46,073 bases of DNA from Planctomycetota bacterium (GCA_003669555.1 QWOS01000007.1:1-46073), one strand, 5' to 3'; shown: positions 26,251 to 35,720, counted from the stretch's first letter. Program-made: numbers and translations. The notes: generated by a model from the letters alone, not told the origin.

Positions 26251-27140
26251 GGGGCCGCGAAGCGATGGCCGGGGACCAGCAGCTCCACCTGATAAAGCGA
26301 AGTGCGGGCCGTGACATAGAGGGTCTTGTTGGCCTGGCCCCCAAAGGAACAGTTGGCTGGCGCTTCTGGGAAAACCAGGGTTCCCAGCATTTTTCCCGCC
26401 TGAGAATAGACCTGCACGCCCGTGCCAGAAGTGATGTAGAGATTGCCCCGGATGTCCACTGCCAGGCCATCACCGCCGCCGTTTCCCTGGGGATCTTTTT
26501 GGGCCAGTTCGCAAAACACGCGGCCCACTCCCAGCTTGCCCGGGGTTTCCACCGGATAGGCCATCATCTGCTTCTGGCTGCTGGGAATAACATACAGGGT
26601 CTTCTCATCTGGCGAGAGGATGACGCCGTTAGGATTGGGCAGATTGTCGAGTAGACGAACAGCCTTGCCAGCTTTAGGCAAGTAGTAGACGCAGGTTTTC
26701 ACCTGAGGCAAGGGGCTTTTTGCGCCAAACATCGGGTCGGTGAAATAGATGCCATCCTGTCCGTCGATAACCAGATCGTTGGGGGCATTGAATGGCTTGC
26801 CGTTATATTGGTCTGCCAGAACGGTGCGGTTTTGGCCGTCGGCGGAAAGGGCAACCACGGCGCCGCCCATTTCGCAAGCAAGCAGGCTGCCATCTCTGGC
26901 CACCATCAATCCATTGGATTTGTTCGACTGGCTGCGGAAGATCGAAATTTTGCCATCAGCGTCAAGGCGGTGGATACGTCCGTTGGGAATATCGCTGAAA
27001 TAAAGGTTACCTTTGCCATCCGAGGCCGGACCCTCGGTGAAAGCGAATCCGCCTGCCACCTTTTTTACCGGGCCCATGGGGCCAATGCCTGAAATAAGGT
27101 CTTGCCCAAGCAGACAACCGAGAAGCGACATGAGCAGCAT
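26247..27140 (-). CDS. SMP-30/gluconolactonase family protein, exported
   Basis: 297 residues with a short N-terminal hydrophobic leader (MLLMSLLGCLLGQ), then a six-bladed beta-propeller. Metal-site motifs are FTEGPASDGKGNLYFSDI (Glu), NGKPFNAPNDLVIDGQDGIYFTDP (Asn/Asp), NGVILSPDEKTLYV and GGGDGLAVDIRGNLYIT (Asp). The family hydrolyses sugar lactones with a divalent metal. The start has AGGAAAA. It is followed directly by, and overlaps, the flavin oxidoreductase, so the two form an operon. Confidence 0.9.
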   Translation of the reverse strand: MLLMSLLGCLLGQDLISGIGPMGPVKKVAGGFAFTEGPASDGKGNLYFSDIPNGRIHRLDADGKISIFRSQSNKSNGLMVARDGSLLACEMGGAVVALSADGQNRTVLADQYNGKPFNAPNDLVIDGQDGIYFTDPMFGAKSPLPQVKTCVYYLPKAGKAVRLLDNLPNPNGVILSPDEKTLYVIPSSQKQMMAYPVETPGKLGVGRVFCELAQKDPQGNGGGDGLAVDIRGNLYITSGTGVQVYSQAGKMLGTLVFPEAPANCSFGGQANKTLYVTARTSLYQVELLVPGHRFAAP

Positions 27141-27323
27141 GATGGATTTTCCTGGGGATCTGGATACCGGGGATCAGGCATGGGAGGCACCAAACCTGAC
27201 TTGGCTGAAGGGTCGGGCTTGACCCGGCAACCTCTATCGGGGCAGTCTACTGATCAAAATACCCGATTGGATGCCCGGAGTTGCAAACCTGGGGCGTCGG
27301 TGCTTTTTTTTTGTGAGGAATTC

Positions 27324-28277
27324 ATGCGTATTCCATTAATCAATTGCCTGGTTCTAGCGCTGCTGGCAACTGGTGCTTCCGGTCAGGATGTTGGCCGACT
27401 GGAAGGGACCTGGGAGATCATTTCCCTGATCGACAACGGTCAACTGGTTGGTTCCCAATCCATCAAAGAGCAGTTTGCAAGTGATAGCAAACTGGTGTTC
27501 AGAAAGAACACTATCACCGTCAATAATCCGGGAAAAAAACAGCAGGTGGCTTATGTGATCGACTCCACAGTGCCGGGCACCATCGATCTGGCTGGAGTGG
27601 AGAAGTTGGGTTCGAAAGGGATTTACGCACTCAATGGTGATATTCTTACGCTGTGCTTTGGCCCACCAGAATCGTCACAAAGGCCTACCAGCTTCACTTC
27701 GGGGGTTGGCGGTCAGCGTCTCATGGTGGTGCTGCATAAAGTGACGCCCCCAGCCGCCCTACCGGTAAGCCTACCCGCCAACACGGGCACCGAAACTATC
27801 ATTGGGCCCAACGGTTCGGTTACTACGGTAGCAGCTGGTTCCACTATAGTGGTGCTGCAACCCCAATCCAGCCCATCGCCTGCACCAACCATGCCCACAC
27901 CCCCAGCACCGGTGGTGCGCAGTATCCCGTTCCTCCCCACAGCCGCGGCGCCGGTATTCACCCGGGAGCAAATCATTGGTACCTGGGGCCATCAGGACAA
28001 CGAACGGATCGAGACGATCACCTTCAATCCCGACAATTCATTCAGCGGTTCCATCACCTGGAAACCAGGTTTCCTTCGGACTTTCCGCCAGCCTGAAAAA
28101 CATAGCGGTACCTGGCTGCTGACCGATAAAACCATCACCCTCCGCATCACAGCCAGCACGGACGCCAAGCACGAGAACAACCAGGTGCTTTCCATGCGGC
28201 TGGACAGGATCAACGAGTATGAGATGCTCTTCCTTGACCAGGAAGGTAAAAACCGCATTGAGTGGAAGGTGCGTTGA
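27324..28277 (+). CDS. TIGR03067-like secreted planctomycete protein
   Basis: 317 residues from ATG 27324, behind GTGAGGAA. Signal peptide MRIPLINCLVLALLATGASG, then a lipocalin-like domain starting GRLEGTWEIISLIDNGQ with the family's second half GIYALNGDILTLCFG, a Pro/Ser/Thr-rich linker (about residues 190-225), and a second lipocalin-like domain (IIGTWGHQDNERIETITFNPDNSF ... GTWLLTDKTITLRI). TIGR03067 proteins are planctomycete-specific. The double-domain form is uncommon. Ligand unknown. Confidence 0.75.
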   Translation: MRIPLINCLVLALLATGASGQDVGRLEGTWEIISLIDNGQLVGSQSIKEQFASDSKLVFRKNTITVNNPGKKQQVAYVIDSTVPGTIDLAGVEKLGSKGIYALNGDILTLCFGPPESSQRPTSFTSGVGGQRLMVVLHKVTPPAALPVSLPANTGTETIIGPNGSVTTVAAGSTIVVLQPQSSPSPAPTMPTPPAPVVRSIPFLPTAAAPVFTREQIIGTWGHQDNERIETITFNPDNSFSGSITWKPGFLRTFRQPEKHSGTWLLTDKTITLRITASTDAKHENNQVLSMRLDRINEYEMLFLDQEGKNRIEWKVR

Positions 28278-28520
28278 TACCAGTTTGAGTCACCAGAAAA
28301 GCAGGGGGATACTGGCCTCCACCAGACCTGGAATACTACTGGAAAAGTCGTCTTTAGGTGTTTGGGTTGCCTGGGCAAAAGGCGGGAAAGGGGACATCCT
28401 TTTCTGCCTTGGATTTTGAGTTTTTCCAGTATATTGTGAAAAATTGATGGTGATTCGCAGGCAAAGGGGTTAAAGTTTTAGCAGTCGTTTCAGGCGTTGG
28501 CACTGCACAGGTGACGCCAT

Positions 28521-29387
28521 ATGTGGATTTCAGGCGTGAAAATAGGGCAACTTTTGCGAGTCAGTTTCCCCAACGCACTCACTTTGGGGAATGCGGCGTG
28601 TGGTTTTGCGGCTATCGTGTTTGCCAGCAAGGCAGAACCAGGTGAAGCTGCTGCTGTCGGTTATCTGGCCAACGCCGCCTGGCTTTTGTTTGCAGCAATG
28701 GTCTTCGATCTGCTCGATGGCATGGCTGCCCGCCTCGTGGGTTCCTCCAGTGAATTTGGTTGCCAACTCGATAGCCTCTGCGATGCGATCAGCTTTGGTG
28801 TAGCACCTGGTTTTTTGCTATACGCGCAAGCCCGGCAGTGGTCAGATACAGCTGGGCAACTGGCCTCCCTGGTGGCTGTATTGTATGTTTTGTGTGCGGT
28901 GGTGCGGTTGGCCCGCTTCAATGTCAGCCCTTCCACGCCGTTAAAAATACCCGGCACCCTGGGGCACCATTTCACCGGATTGCCCTCGCCCGTGGCTGCT
29001 GGCTGCGTGGCTTGCTTTGCGCTGATTGGTCATCTCGATCTGTTGGGTCGTTGGGCGGAGGCAGGCGGCTTTCCTGAAGTGCAGCCCTGGATGCTGCCCG
29101 GTTGCCTGCTTGCAGCGCTGCTCATGATATCGCCTTTCCCATACGCCCATTTGGCTAAAGATATCATGCGTCCTGGTAGTCGCCTGCGGATGCTGATACC
29201 GGCAATTCTGGCGGTGGTTCTAGCCGCTTTCTCGCCGCCTCTGGCTTTGGCTATCATTTTTTGGGCCTACGCCCTGCATGCCCCACTCAGAGCGATATTC
29301 CTGGGTTTGCGACGGGCCCAAAGGTCTGCCCGCAATAAAATTGACCGAATCGAAGATAGCTCTTCGGGATGGCATGACGATCAATAG
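28521..29387 (+). CDS. pssA: CDP-diacylglycerol--serine O-phosphatidyltransferase
   Basis: 288-residue integral membrane CDP-alcohol phosphatidyltransferase. The catalytic D-G-x2-A-R-x8-G-x3-D-x3-D motif is complete (FDLLDGMAARLVGSSSEFGCQLDSLCDAIS), and the N-terminal FPNALTLGNAACGF is typical of PssA. Several hydrophobic helices follow. It makes phosphatidylserine for phospholipid synthesis. ATG 28521 has AGGTGA upstream. A GTG nine codons downstream is an alternative start. Confidence 0.92.
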   Translation: MWISGVKIGQLLRVSFPNALTLGNAACGFAAIVFASKAEPGEAAAVGYLANAAWLLFAAMVFDLLDGMAARLVGSSSEFGCQLDSLCDAISFGVAPGFLLYAQARQWSDTAGQLASLVAVLYVLCAVVRLARFNVSPSTPLKIPGTLGHHFTGLPSPVAAGCVACFALIGHLDLLGRWAEAGGFPEVQPWMLPGCLLAALLMISPFPYAHLAKDIMRPGSRLRMLIPAILAVVLAAFSPPLALAIIFWAYALHAPLRAIFLGLRRAQRSARNKIDRIEDSSSGWHDDQ

Positions 29388-29643
29388 CTTTGGTTGGCAT
29401 AGTCGTGCGCGCCAGGGGCTTTTCTCGAATGGGGCGACTCTCAAGCCGCAATGAGGGTTAAACCGGTCGCTGGGTCCGAAGTGAAGGCCTTTCCTGGGTG
29501 CCTGCTTCAATCCAACAGCCAGTCGGTGGGCCTTGTTGTGTGGGCTTCTTTTTCTTCGGGCCGCACCTGCGAAAAACCGGTGAAACCGCTATCATTTATT
29601 AAATGAGCTGGAATAATCCCGCTTTGTAGAGAATGTTTGTGCC

Positions 29644-30255
29644 ATGTTCACGGGGCTGGTTGAGGGAATGGGGACGGTTAAAAATGCCGAGGCCGAAGGC
29701 CCAGGCTTGCGCTTGGGTATTCAGACCCCTTTCCAGTCACCTGTGGCTGCGCTTGGATCCAGCTTTTCTGTTGCGGGTGCCTGCCTGACAGTGGTGGGGC
29801 TGCAAGGTGGCTTGCTGGATTTTCAGGTAGGTGCCGAAACTTTGGCGCGTACCCATCTGGGCCAACTTCAGCCTGGATCACAGGTCAACCTGGAAAGGTC
29901 ACTCAAACTGGGGGCCGAGATGGGAGGCCATTGGGTGCAGGGCCATGTCGATGGCACAGGCACTCTCGCTTCCCGTGAATCCGACCGCGACTGGGATATG
30001 ATCTGGTTCAATTGCCCGGCAGAGTTGTCCCGGGACATGATCCGCAAGGGGTCAATTACGGTCGATGGGGTGAGTCTGACCCTGGTGGATGTTCGCCCTG
30101 GCGGGTTTTCGGTAATGCTTATCCCACACACATTGGCTGCCACCACCTTGGGAAGTACTCCCGTTGGCGCTTCTGTTAATATAGAAATTGATATTTTGGC
30201 CCGCTATGTACGCAATGCGGTATCTCAGATGCAACCCGAACGGAATGCCCAGTGA
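29644..30255 (+). CDS. ribE: Riboflavin synthase, alpha subunit
   Basis: 203 residues beginning MFTGLVEGMGTV, the invariant N-terminus of riboflavin synthase. There are two tandem lumazine-binding beta-barrel repeats, the second starting at GAEMGGHWVQGHVDGTG and containing ITVDGVSLT. It dismutates two 6,7-dimethyl-8-ribityllumazine molecules to riboflavin. No FMN riboswitch is recognisable in the 256-base leader. Its stop overlaps the GTG of rsmA. Confidence 0.95.
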   Translation: MFTGLVEGMGTVKNAEAEGPGLRLGIQTPFQSPVAALGSSFSVAGACLTVVGLQGGLLDFQVGAETLARTHLGQLQPGSQVNLERSLKLGAEMGGHWVQGHVDGTGTLASRESDRDWDMIWFNCPAELSRDMIRKGSITVDGVSLTLVDVRPGGFSVMLIPHTLAATTLGSTPVGASVNIEIDILARYVRNAVSQMQPERNAQ

Positions 30256-31178
30256 AACAGCAGGAACCACCTAATCCCCGCCAGACCCTGGCTTTCCTGA
30301 TCAAGCTCTTCCAAAAGCATAACTTGGGTGCCAAGAGCAAGTTGGGCCAGAACTTTCTTATCGACCTCAACCTCGTTGATCTGGTGGCTCGCTCCGGAGA
30401 TTTGTCACCGGAGGATGCGGTTTTGGAAGTTGGCACCGGGACTGGCAGCCTGACTGGCCGCATGGCCCTCGAGGCTGGTTCGGTCACTTCCGTGGAGATC
30501 GACCCCGGCTTTGCGCGCATGGCTCGTGAACTGCTTGGGGCTAATCCCAAGGTCCGGCTGGTTGAATCAGATGCGCTTCTGAACAAAAATACCATGGAAC
30601 CCACGGTGCTTGCCGCCTGGCGCGAGATGGCTGCCAAGACTGGCTGTACCCGCCTGAAAATGGTGGCCAACCTGCCGTACTCGGTTGCTGTGCCGGTGCT
30701 CACCAATTTACTGATTGAAGGCCCTGTTCCTGTCCGGATGGTGGGGATGGTGCAGTGGGAGATAGCCGAGCGGATGATGGCAACCCCGGGGCACAAGCAG
30801 TTTGGTTCGCTGGCGGTGCTGATTCAGGCCCTATCCAAAGTGACCGTCATCCGCCGCATTCCGCCGCGATCCTTTTTCCCGGCTCCGAAGGTGGATTCGG
30901 CTATCGTGCAACTCGATCCCGATCCCGCCATGCGTGCGGAAGTAGACAAACTGGCAACCGAAAAGGTGGGTGGGCCCCGTCGGCTGCGTGATTTTTTGCG
31001 AGACCTGTACTGCCATCGCCGCAAAAACCTTCGGGGAGGTCTGGTGGCAATGCAGGGCCGTGACCTGACCAAAAAGGTCGTGGATGAGCGATTGGCAGCC
31101 ATGGCTTTGCCAGGTGAAATCCGCGCCGAGGCCCTGGATGTGGCCACTCATCTCCGGTTATGTGCTGCCTTTGGCTAA
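30252..31178 (+). CDS. rsmA: 16S rRNA dimethyladenosine transferase RsmA/KsgA
   Basis: 308 residues starting at a GTG that overlaps ribE (GTGA). SAM-binding motifs are LGQNFLIDLNLVDLV, VLEVGTGTGSLTGRMA and the acidic VTSVEIDPGF. The catalytic NLPYSV and the C-terminal RIPPRSFFPAPKVDSAIVQL are diagnostic. It dimethylates the two adjacent adenines in the 3' terminal hairpin of 16S rRNA. An insertion between the acidic motif and NLPY (NKNTMEPTVLAAWREMAAKTG) is a lineage feature. Confidence 0.95.
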   Translation: MKQQEPPNPRQTLAFLIKLFQKHNLGAKSKLGQNFLIDLNLVDLVARSGDLSPEDAVLEVGTGTGSLTGRMALEAGSVTSVEIDPGFARMARELLGANPKVRLVESDALLNKNTMEPTVLAAWREMAAKTGCTRLKMVANLPYSVAVPVLTNLLIEGPVPVRMVGMVQWEIAERMMATPGHKQFGSLAVLIQALSKVTVIRRIPPRSFFPAPKVDSAIVQLDPDPAMRAEVDKLATEKVGGPRRLRDFLRDLYCHRRKNLRGGLVAMQGRDLTKKVVDERLAAMALPGEIRAEALDVATHLRLCAAFG

Positions 31179-31238
31179 GCCCACCTTTTTTGGGACAACC
31201 GGCTTGGAATCTGCAAGGCATGGACGCAGCAGCAAGTC

Positions 31239-31694
31239 TCAGGGCTCCACACGCAATTCCCGCACCAGGCTGTTGATGCGCTGCATGCACTCGTTGGTAC
31301 CCTTCTCGTCTTTGGCGGTGGCCAGGCCGCGTAACACTGTGGCCTGCTGGCCAAGTAGCAGGCTAGTGTCATGAATAGCCTTTTCCCGGGCTACAGGCAC
31401 CCCTGTCGCTTTGCCGACCAGGCTGCTGGTTTGCTGGAGTACCTTGGCGGTTTCTTCCAGTTCAGCCCATTTATTGGCGTAGAACGATTCGTCAGCGGCC
31501 CGGGCCTGGAAGCGTGCCCGCACCACCAGATCCCGGTAGGGCATCGGGGGCGAGTTTTCCGGTAGAGGGACCAGATTGGTGCTTTCCTGGATAGCCTGGC
31601 AACCGGACAGTGCCAGCAGGGCCAACGTCAACCAAACGCAAGGTAAAGCATTTGGAAGGAATCTGAAGGGGAAACGGCGAATAAAGGAAATCAT
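31239..31694 (-). CDS. Hypothetical lipoprotein
   Basis: 151 residues with a basic N-terminus, a hydrophobic segment and lipobox LSGC (Cys about residue 32). The rest is a helical domain rich in Ala/Glu (YANKWAELEETAKVLQQTSSLVG, LVRELRVEP), resembling small four-helix proteins. GAGGCG precedes ATG 31694. It follows another small lipoprotein gene by 42 bases, and the pair is probably one transcript. Function unknown. Confidence 0.75.
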   Translation of the reverse strand: MISFIRRFPFRFLPNALPCVWLTLALLALSGCQAIQESTNLVPLPENSPPMPYRDLVVRARFQARAADESFYANKWAELEETAKVLQQTSSLVGKATGVPVAREKAIHDTSLLLGQQATVLRGLATAKDEKGTNECMQRINSLVRELRVEP

Positions 31695-31736
31695 GGGTGC
31701 GCCTCAGTGGAGCCGACCCAAAGGAGACCACCGCTT

Positions 31737-31973
31737 TCAACGGCCGTGTACCCCGGGCCTTTCAAATTCTGTGGTCGGTCCAGCGTCGGGCAAGGGAGCC
31801 GCCAACCTGTCCCGTTCGAGCAAATGTTGCTCGGCCATGGACCGGCCGCGTTGATCGATGCGCACCGGATTCCCCCGGTGTTTCCAGGGACCGACCACAT
31901 CACAACCTGATAGCAGAGTGACCCCGCCAACCAGGCAACCTAGCAAACCCGTCAGGATTCCGATCTTCATCAT
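31737..31973 (-). CDS. Small hypothetical lipoprotein
   Basis: 78 residues from ATG 31973: MMKIGILTGLLGCLVGGVTLLSGC is a lipoprotein signal with lipobox LSGC, followed by a short polar, Arg-rich body with no recognised domain. The start ATGATG has GGAG about 11 bases upstream. It is probably cotranscribed with the following lipoprotein. The short body makes it less certain than its neighbour. Confidence 0.6.
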   Translation of the reverse strand: MMKIGILTGLLGCLVGGVTLLSGCDVVGPWKHRGNPVRIDQRGRSMAEQHLLERDRLAAPLPDAGPTTEFERPGVHGR

Positions 31974-32172
31974 TATCACAGTTGGCTCCGAGTCAAGGAA
32001 GCCCGCATCCTCCATATTGGCAAAAAAAACAAGGCAAAGTCGTCACAATCCAACGCGCTGATTGATTGAACGCTGGTTCTGTTCCTTGAGAAATAACCCT
32101 AAGACTGGTAAAACAGGAAAAGGCCGGCTCGAATAAGATAAGCTTGGCCTCGCACCCCCAGGATCAGCTCCC

Positions 32173-33270
32173 TTGGACCTATTGGGCGATTCCGACGAAT
32201 ATTTTGCAAAAACACGCATGTCCTTCGGGGAACACCTGGAGGAGTTGCGTATCCATCTGTGGCGCGCGATTCTCTGGCTGATTGGTGGAATGACCCTGGC
32301 TTTTTTCTTTGGCAAACCGATTCTTGGTTTCATCACGGCGCCAGTGCAGAGAGAGTTGGCCAACTACCGTGAGTTTCGCCTGGTTGAAACAGAAAAATCC
32401 CTGGATCAGGGGGTTGTTCCCACCGACCTGCAGGGGCTGGACAAGCCCACTCCTTTTCTTGAGCTTCTGGTTCCGCGTCAGGCACTCGAAGCGGTAATGG
32501 GAGGGCGAAATCCTGGCCAATTTGCCTGGCTACCCGAAGAGGGCAAAGCTTTGGCGGAAGGGGTGCAGCCTGTCGAAATCGCAGACATGGTTCGGTTGCC
32601 GGTGGCCTTTGCCGATCCTGTCAGGACCGGTTTGGCCATGAATCGCGCTCTTTCGAAGATCAACGGTGATGACCAACTCACTACCCTGAGTATTCAGGAA
32701 CCGGCGCTGGTGTACATCAAAGTCTCGATGGTGGCGGGGTTCATTCTTGCCAGCCCGGCAATTTTTTGGGAAATCTGGTCGTTCATCGCCGCGGGTATGT
32801 ACCCGCATGAAAAAAAATATGTGTATGGCTCGCTCCCTGCCGCCCTGGGCCTGTTTTTTGCAGGGGTGCTGCTGTGTCAGTTTTTGGTGATGCCCGTGAC
32901 CATTAAAGGCCTTCTCTACTTCAATTACTGGTTTGAATTGCGGCCCGACCCCCGACTGAACGAATGGCTTTCCTTTGCCATCCTGATGCCTCTGGTTTTC
33001 GGTCTTGCCTTCCAGACTCCCCTGGTGATCATCCTGGTGGAGCGCCTGGGATTGGTGGATTACGAAATGCTTAAAAAGCAGCGTAGAGTCGCCTGGTTTG
33101 TCATGGCTTTTCTGGCCACTGCCCTTACCCCCACAGCGGATCTCACCTTCCTCATGTTGCTTGTTCCCATGGTGATCCTTTTTGAGATCGGCCTGTATAT
33201 CATTGGCCAGAAATCTCGCGGTGAACTGAATGTCGAGGCCCCTGAGCGCGACGAGATGGTGGGGGCGTGA
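32173..33270 (+). CDS. tatC: Sec-independent protein translocase subunit TatC
   Basis: 365 residues from a TTG at 32173 with AGGA upstream. The N-terminal SFGEHLEELRIHLWRAI is the twin-arginine-signal-binding region. The remaining helices are recognisable from IQEPALVYIKVSMVAGFILASPAIFWEIWSFIAAGMYPHEKKY (with the functional Glu) to the final LLVPMVILFEIGLYI. Between helices 1 and 2 there is a periplasmic insertion of about 120 residues absent in E. coli TatC (258 aa). TatA/B are not in the window. The stop overlaps the GTG of the cobA-hemD fusion. Confidence 0.93.
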   Translation: MDLLGDSDEYFAKTRMSFGEHLEELRIHLWRAILWLIGGMTLAFFFGKPILGFITAPVQRELANYREFRLVETEKSLDQGVVPTDLQGLDKPTPFLELLVPRQALEAVMGGRNPGQFAWLPEEGKALAEGVQPVEIADMVRLPVAFADPVRTGLAMNRALSKINGDDQLTTLSIQEPALVYIKVSMVAGFILASPAIFWEIWSFIAAGMYPHEKKYVYGSLPAALGLFFAGVLLCQFLVMPVTIKGLLYFNYWFELRPDPRLNEWLSFAILMPLVFGLAFQTPLVIILVERLGLVDYEMLKKQRRVAWFVMAFLATALTPTADLTFLMLLVPMVILFEIGLYIIGQKSRGELNVEAPERDEMVGA

Positions 33271-34829
33271 GGGGAGTGTCTACCGACTGGATTGCGGGCT
33301 TTGAGCCCCTCGTGGCCCTGGTGGGGGCCGGCCCTGGTGATCCTGGCCTGATCACCGTTCGTGGAGCTGAGCTGCTTGCCCGGGCAGACCTGGTGCTTTA
33401 CGACCGGCTGGTTGCCGCCGAGCTCCTGCAACTGGCGCCCCCCGGTGCGGAACGCCTTTGCGTTGATCAGCTGCCTGGCTGTCAGCCCGACCGTATCGGA
33501 GCCATCGCCCTGTCCATGGGTGTGGCTGCCAGTCAGGGACGCCGTGTGGTGCGGCTGAAGGGGGGCGATCCCATCCTTTTCGGGCGATGCCTGGAAGAGC
33601 TGGAGCCACTGATTGCCCGCGGCATCCATTACGAAATCGTGCCCGGGGTGACGGCTGCGCTGGGTGCGGCTGCTTGTGCTGGCATCCCGTTGACGGATCG
33701 ACGCCTGGCCAGTGCGGTGGCTTTAGTCACCGGCCATGAGAATCCAACAAAAAGCGAGGGAATGCTTGACTGGGAAGCATTGGCCCGCTTTCCTGGCACG
33801 CTGGTTTTCTATATGGCTGTTACCCGTATGGACAATGTGGTGGCGCGCCTGTTGGCGGGTGGCAAGCTTGCCGCCACACCCGCCGCGGTGGTATCCCGGG
33901 CCACCTTGCACAGCCAGAAAGTGGTGCAGACCACTTTAGGCGAAATGGTGGACCATTGCCGTCAGGCCAACCTCCAGCCACCTGCCATTTGTCTAATAGG
34001 ACAGGTGGTCGATTGCCGGGCCACCCTGTCATGGTTTGATCGGCGGCCTTTATTTGGTCGCCGGGTGCTTTGCTGCCGTCCAGCGGGGCAGGAATTGCCA
34101 CTTCTGCGCTGGGTCCAGCAGGCTGGGGGCTGGTTCTGCAACATCCCCACCCTGGAGATTCAGCCGGTGGGGCCCGGGCAACCGCTGCCTGGATTTCCTG
34201 CCATCGGTGCATTGCCTGCCTGGGACTGGGTGGTTTTCAGCAGTGTACCCGGCGTGCGCTTCTTTTTTGATCATCTGGCTGCCTTGGGGCTGGATGTCCG
34301 GGCCCTGGGGGGAGTCAGGGTGGCTGCTGTGGGGCGGGAAACGGCACAGAGCCTTGCCCACCGGGGAATAGTGCCAGATTGCGTACCAGAGAGCTTCCAG
34401 GCAGAGGCGCTTGCCGCTGCCCTGCTACCCAAAATAAAAGGTTTGCGTGTGCTGCTGCCGCGGGCCGACAGGGGACGGGATGTCTTGTCCCGGGCCCTGG
34501 GGGAGGTGGCCTGCGTGACAGAATGGATTGCCTACAGGCAGGTAGACCGGTCTGGACTCGATGAGAGTGAGAGGGCCTGGCTGGCGGAAGGCCAGGTGGA
34601 CGCAGTGCTTCTCACCAGTGGCAATATTGTGCGGGCCCTGGCCAAACTGGCTCCGGATTATTTACGGGAAGACCTGCGGTCGGGGCGTACCGCTATTTTC
34701 AGCCTGAGCCCGGTGACCACTGCGGTTATTGTTGAACTGGGTTGGAAAGTGGCAGGTGAGGCCGATGAAGCCACATCGGTAGGCCTGATGAAGGCCCTGC
34801 AAGTTTGGGGGAAGCGGTTGGCTGACTGA
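33267..34829 (+). CDS. Fused uroporphyrinogen-III C-methyltransferase / uroporphyrinogen-III synthase
   Basis: 520 residues. The N-terminal half (about 1-250) is a SUMT/CobA methyltransferase: VALVGAGPGDPGLITVRG, VVRLKGGDPILFGRCLEE and GIPLTDR are its SAM and substrate motifs. The C-terminal half (about 260-520) is HemD-like: FGRRVLCCRPAGQE, WDWVVFSSVPGVRFFF, VAAVGRETAQSL and LTSGNIVRALAK. The fusion makes uro'gen III and methylates it to precorrin-2 for sirohaem or B12. HemD is a divergent family, so the second half rests mainly on pattern. GTG start coupled to tatC. Confidence 0.9.
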   Translation: MRGVSTDWIAGFEPLVALVGAGPGDPGLITVRGAELLARADLVLYDRLVAAELLQLAPPGAERLCVDQLPGCQPDRIGAIALSMGVAASQGRRVVRLKGGDPILFGRCLEELEPLIARGIHYEIVPGVTAALGAAACAGIPLTDRRLASAVALVTGHENPTKSEGMLDWEALARFPGTLVFYMAVTRMDNVVARLLAGGKLAATPAAVVSRATLHSQKVVQTTLGEMVDHCRQANLQPPAICLIGQVVDCRATLSWFDRRPLFGRRVLCCRPAGQELPLLRWVQQAGGWFCNIPTLEIQPVGPGQPLPGFPAIGALPAWDWVVFSSVPGVRFFFDHLAALGLDVRALGGVRVAAVGRETAQSLAHRGIVPDCVPESFQAEALAAALLPKIKGLRVLLPRADRGRDVLSRALGEVACVTEWIAYRQVDRSGLDESERAWLAEGQVDAVLLTSGNIVRALAKLAPDYLREDLRSGRTAIFSLSPVTTAVIVELGWKVAGEADEATSVGLMKALQVWGKRLAD

Positions 34830-34864
34830 AGTTTTGGGGCATTCAGCACCATTGACCCCAGACT

Positions 34865-35047
34865 TCAGGACAGGTCCTTGTAAGCATCGAAACCAAGATA
34901 CCCCACCAGCCCTGACGCCAGGAGGCCGAGGATATCAACGACCATGCTGGTGCCGCCAAAGGGTGTCGCGACAGCTATGTCGAGGACAAAGAGCAGGCAG
35001 AGCAAGCCTGCCACTCCCATGGAACCCAAGCAAAACCATTTTTCCAT
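34865..35047 (-). CDS. Small membrane protein, hypothetical
   Basis: 60 residues from ATG 35047. Two hydrophobic stretches (MGVAGLLCLLFVLDIAVATPF and VVDILGLLASGLVGYLGFDAY) are joined by a Gly-rich turn, ending in a short charged tail. No ribosome site better than GGGGC. It resembles small planctomycete membrane proteins of unknown role. Confidence 0.6.
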   Translation of the reverse strand: MEKWFCLGSMGVAGLLCLLFVLDIAVATPFGGTSMVVDILGLLASGLVGYLGFDAYKDLS

Positions 35048-35453
35048 GAAAAAAGCCCCGCGTATCGGCTCGCGCTTGCAAGATGAGGGGCGTCCCCGCC
35101 ATCCAGCCATTTTGGCGCGGAATCACTCCGCGATATTCCACCATGCTAGAAAATTCTGGGCAAGCGTGCAGGGGCAAGACCTTACAGATCCATAATTAAT
35201 TGTTTGGATTCATCCGCGAAACCGGCAGAATCCTCCAGGAATCCCCATACGAAGCCGCTGTGGCGTGCTGAATGCAGTCATTTGGCCTGGGTAAGAAAAA
35301 AATAGCGGGGGCGAGGATTTTTCTCGCCCCCGCCATGGAATCATGCGGGCGGTGCGCCGGATTGTCCCGCCCGGATTCCATGCCCTATGTCCCAATGGGA
35401 CATGACTGGGCCTGCAAAAAAAACGCTTTGGAGCGAATTTATTTAAGCAGGTT
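35048..35453. other. Gap between two minus-strand genes
   Basis: About 400 bases. It holds a strong hairpin (listed separately) and, beyond it, a short inverted repeat TGTCCCA-ATGGGACA near 35387. No ORF with a ribosome site and no RNA gene was recognised. Confidence 0.5.
35305..35333 (-). terminator. Rho-independent terminator
   Basis: GCGGGGGCGAG and CTCGCCCCCGC form a perfect 11-bp stem with a 7-base loop. On the minus strand the stem is followed by a T-run (ATTTTTTTCTT). It lies 120 bases downstream of the zinc-ribbon gene stop. Confidence 0.75.
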
Positions 35454-35720
35454 TCAGAAGTGGTCGTGGTATTCCGGCGCCTCTCCAGTGTCCTTCAGGC
35501 TGGATTCGCAGAGCGAAACGGGTAGACCGCATTCGGAGCAGTAAATGGCCCCTTGTTCCAGCAATGTGGAATGGATCATGTCCTCAAAGGTGGCCCCATC
35601 CTCCAGGAAAAACCAGTGCCCGCAGGGACTGGCTATGGCCTCCTGAATGAAGGGGGCCGGTGTTTCGGGCGACGCCTGAAAGCGGTCGCCGCAGTGATCA
35701 CAGCAAAGTTCGAGAGCCAT
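35454..35720 (-). CDS. Small zinc-ribbon-like hypothetical protein
   Basis: 88 residues with two CxxC pairs (CDHCGDRF and CSECGLPV) plus single cysteines and histidines (SPCGHWFF, EYHDHF), consistent with a structural zinc site. ATG 35720 sits behind AGAGGAG. No further domain seen. It may be a small regulatory or assembly protein; function unknown. Confidence 0.7.
   Translation of the reverse strand: MALELCCDHCGDRFQASPETPAPFIQEAIASPCGHWFFLEDGATFEDMIHSTLLEQGAIYCSECGLPVSLCESSLKDTGEAPEYHDHF

Noticed and set aside
29388..29643. An FMN riboswitch ahead of ribE
   Set aside because: The conserved FMN-box blocks and stems could not be found in the leader.
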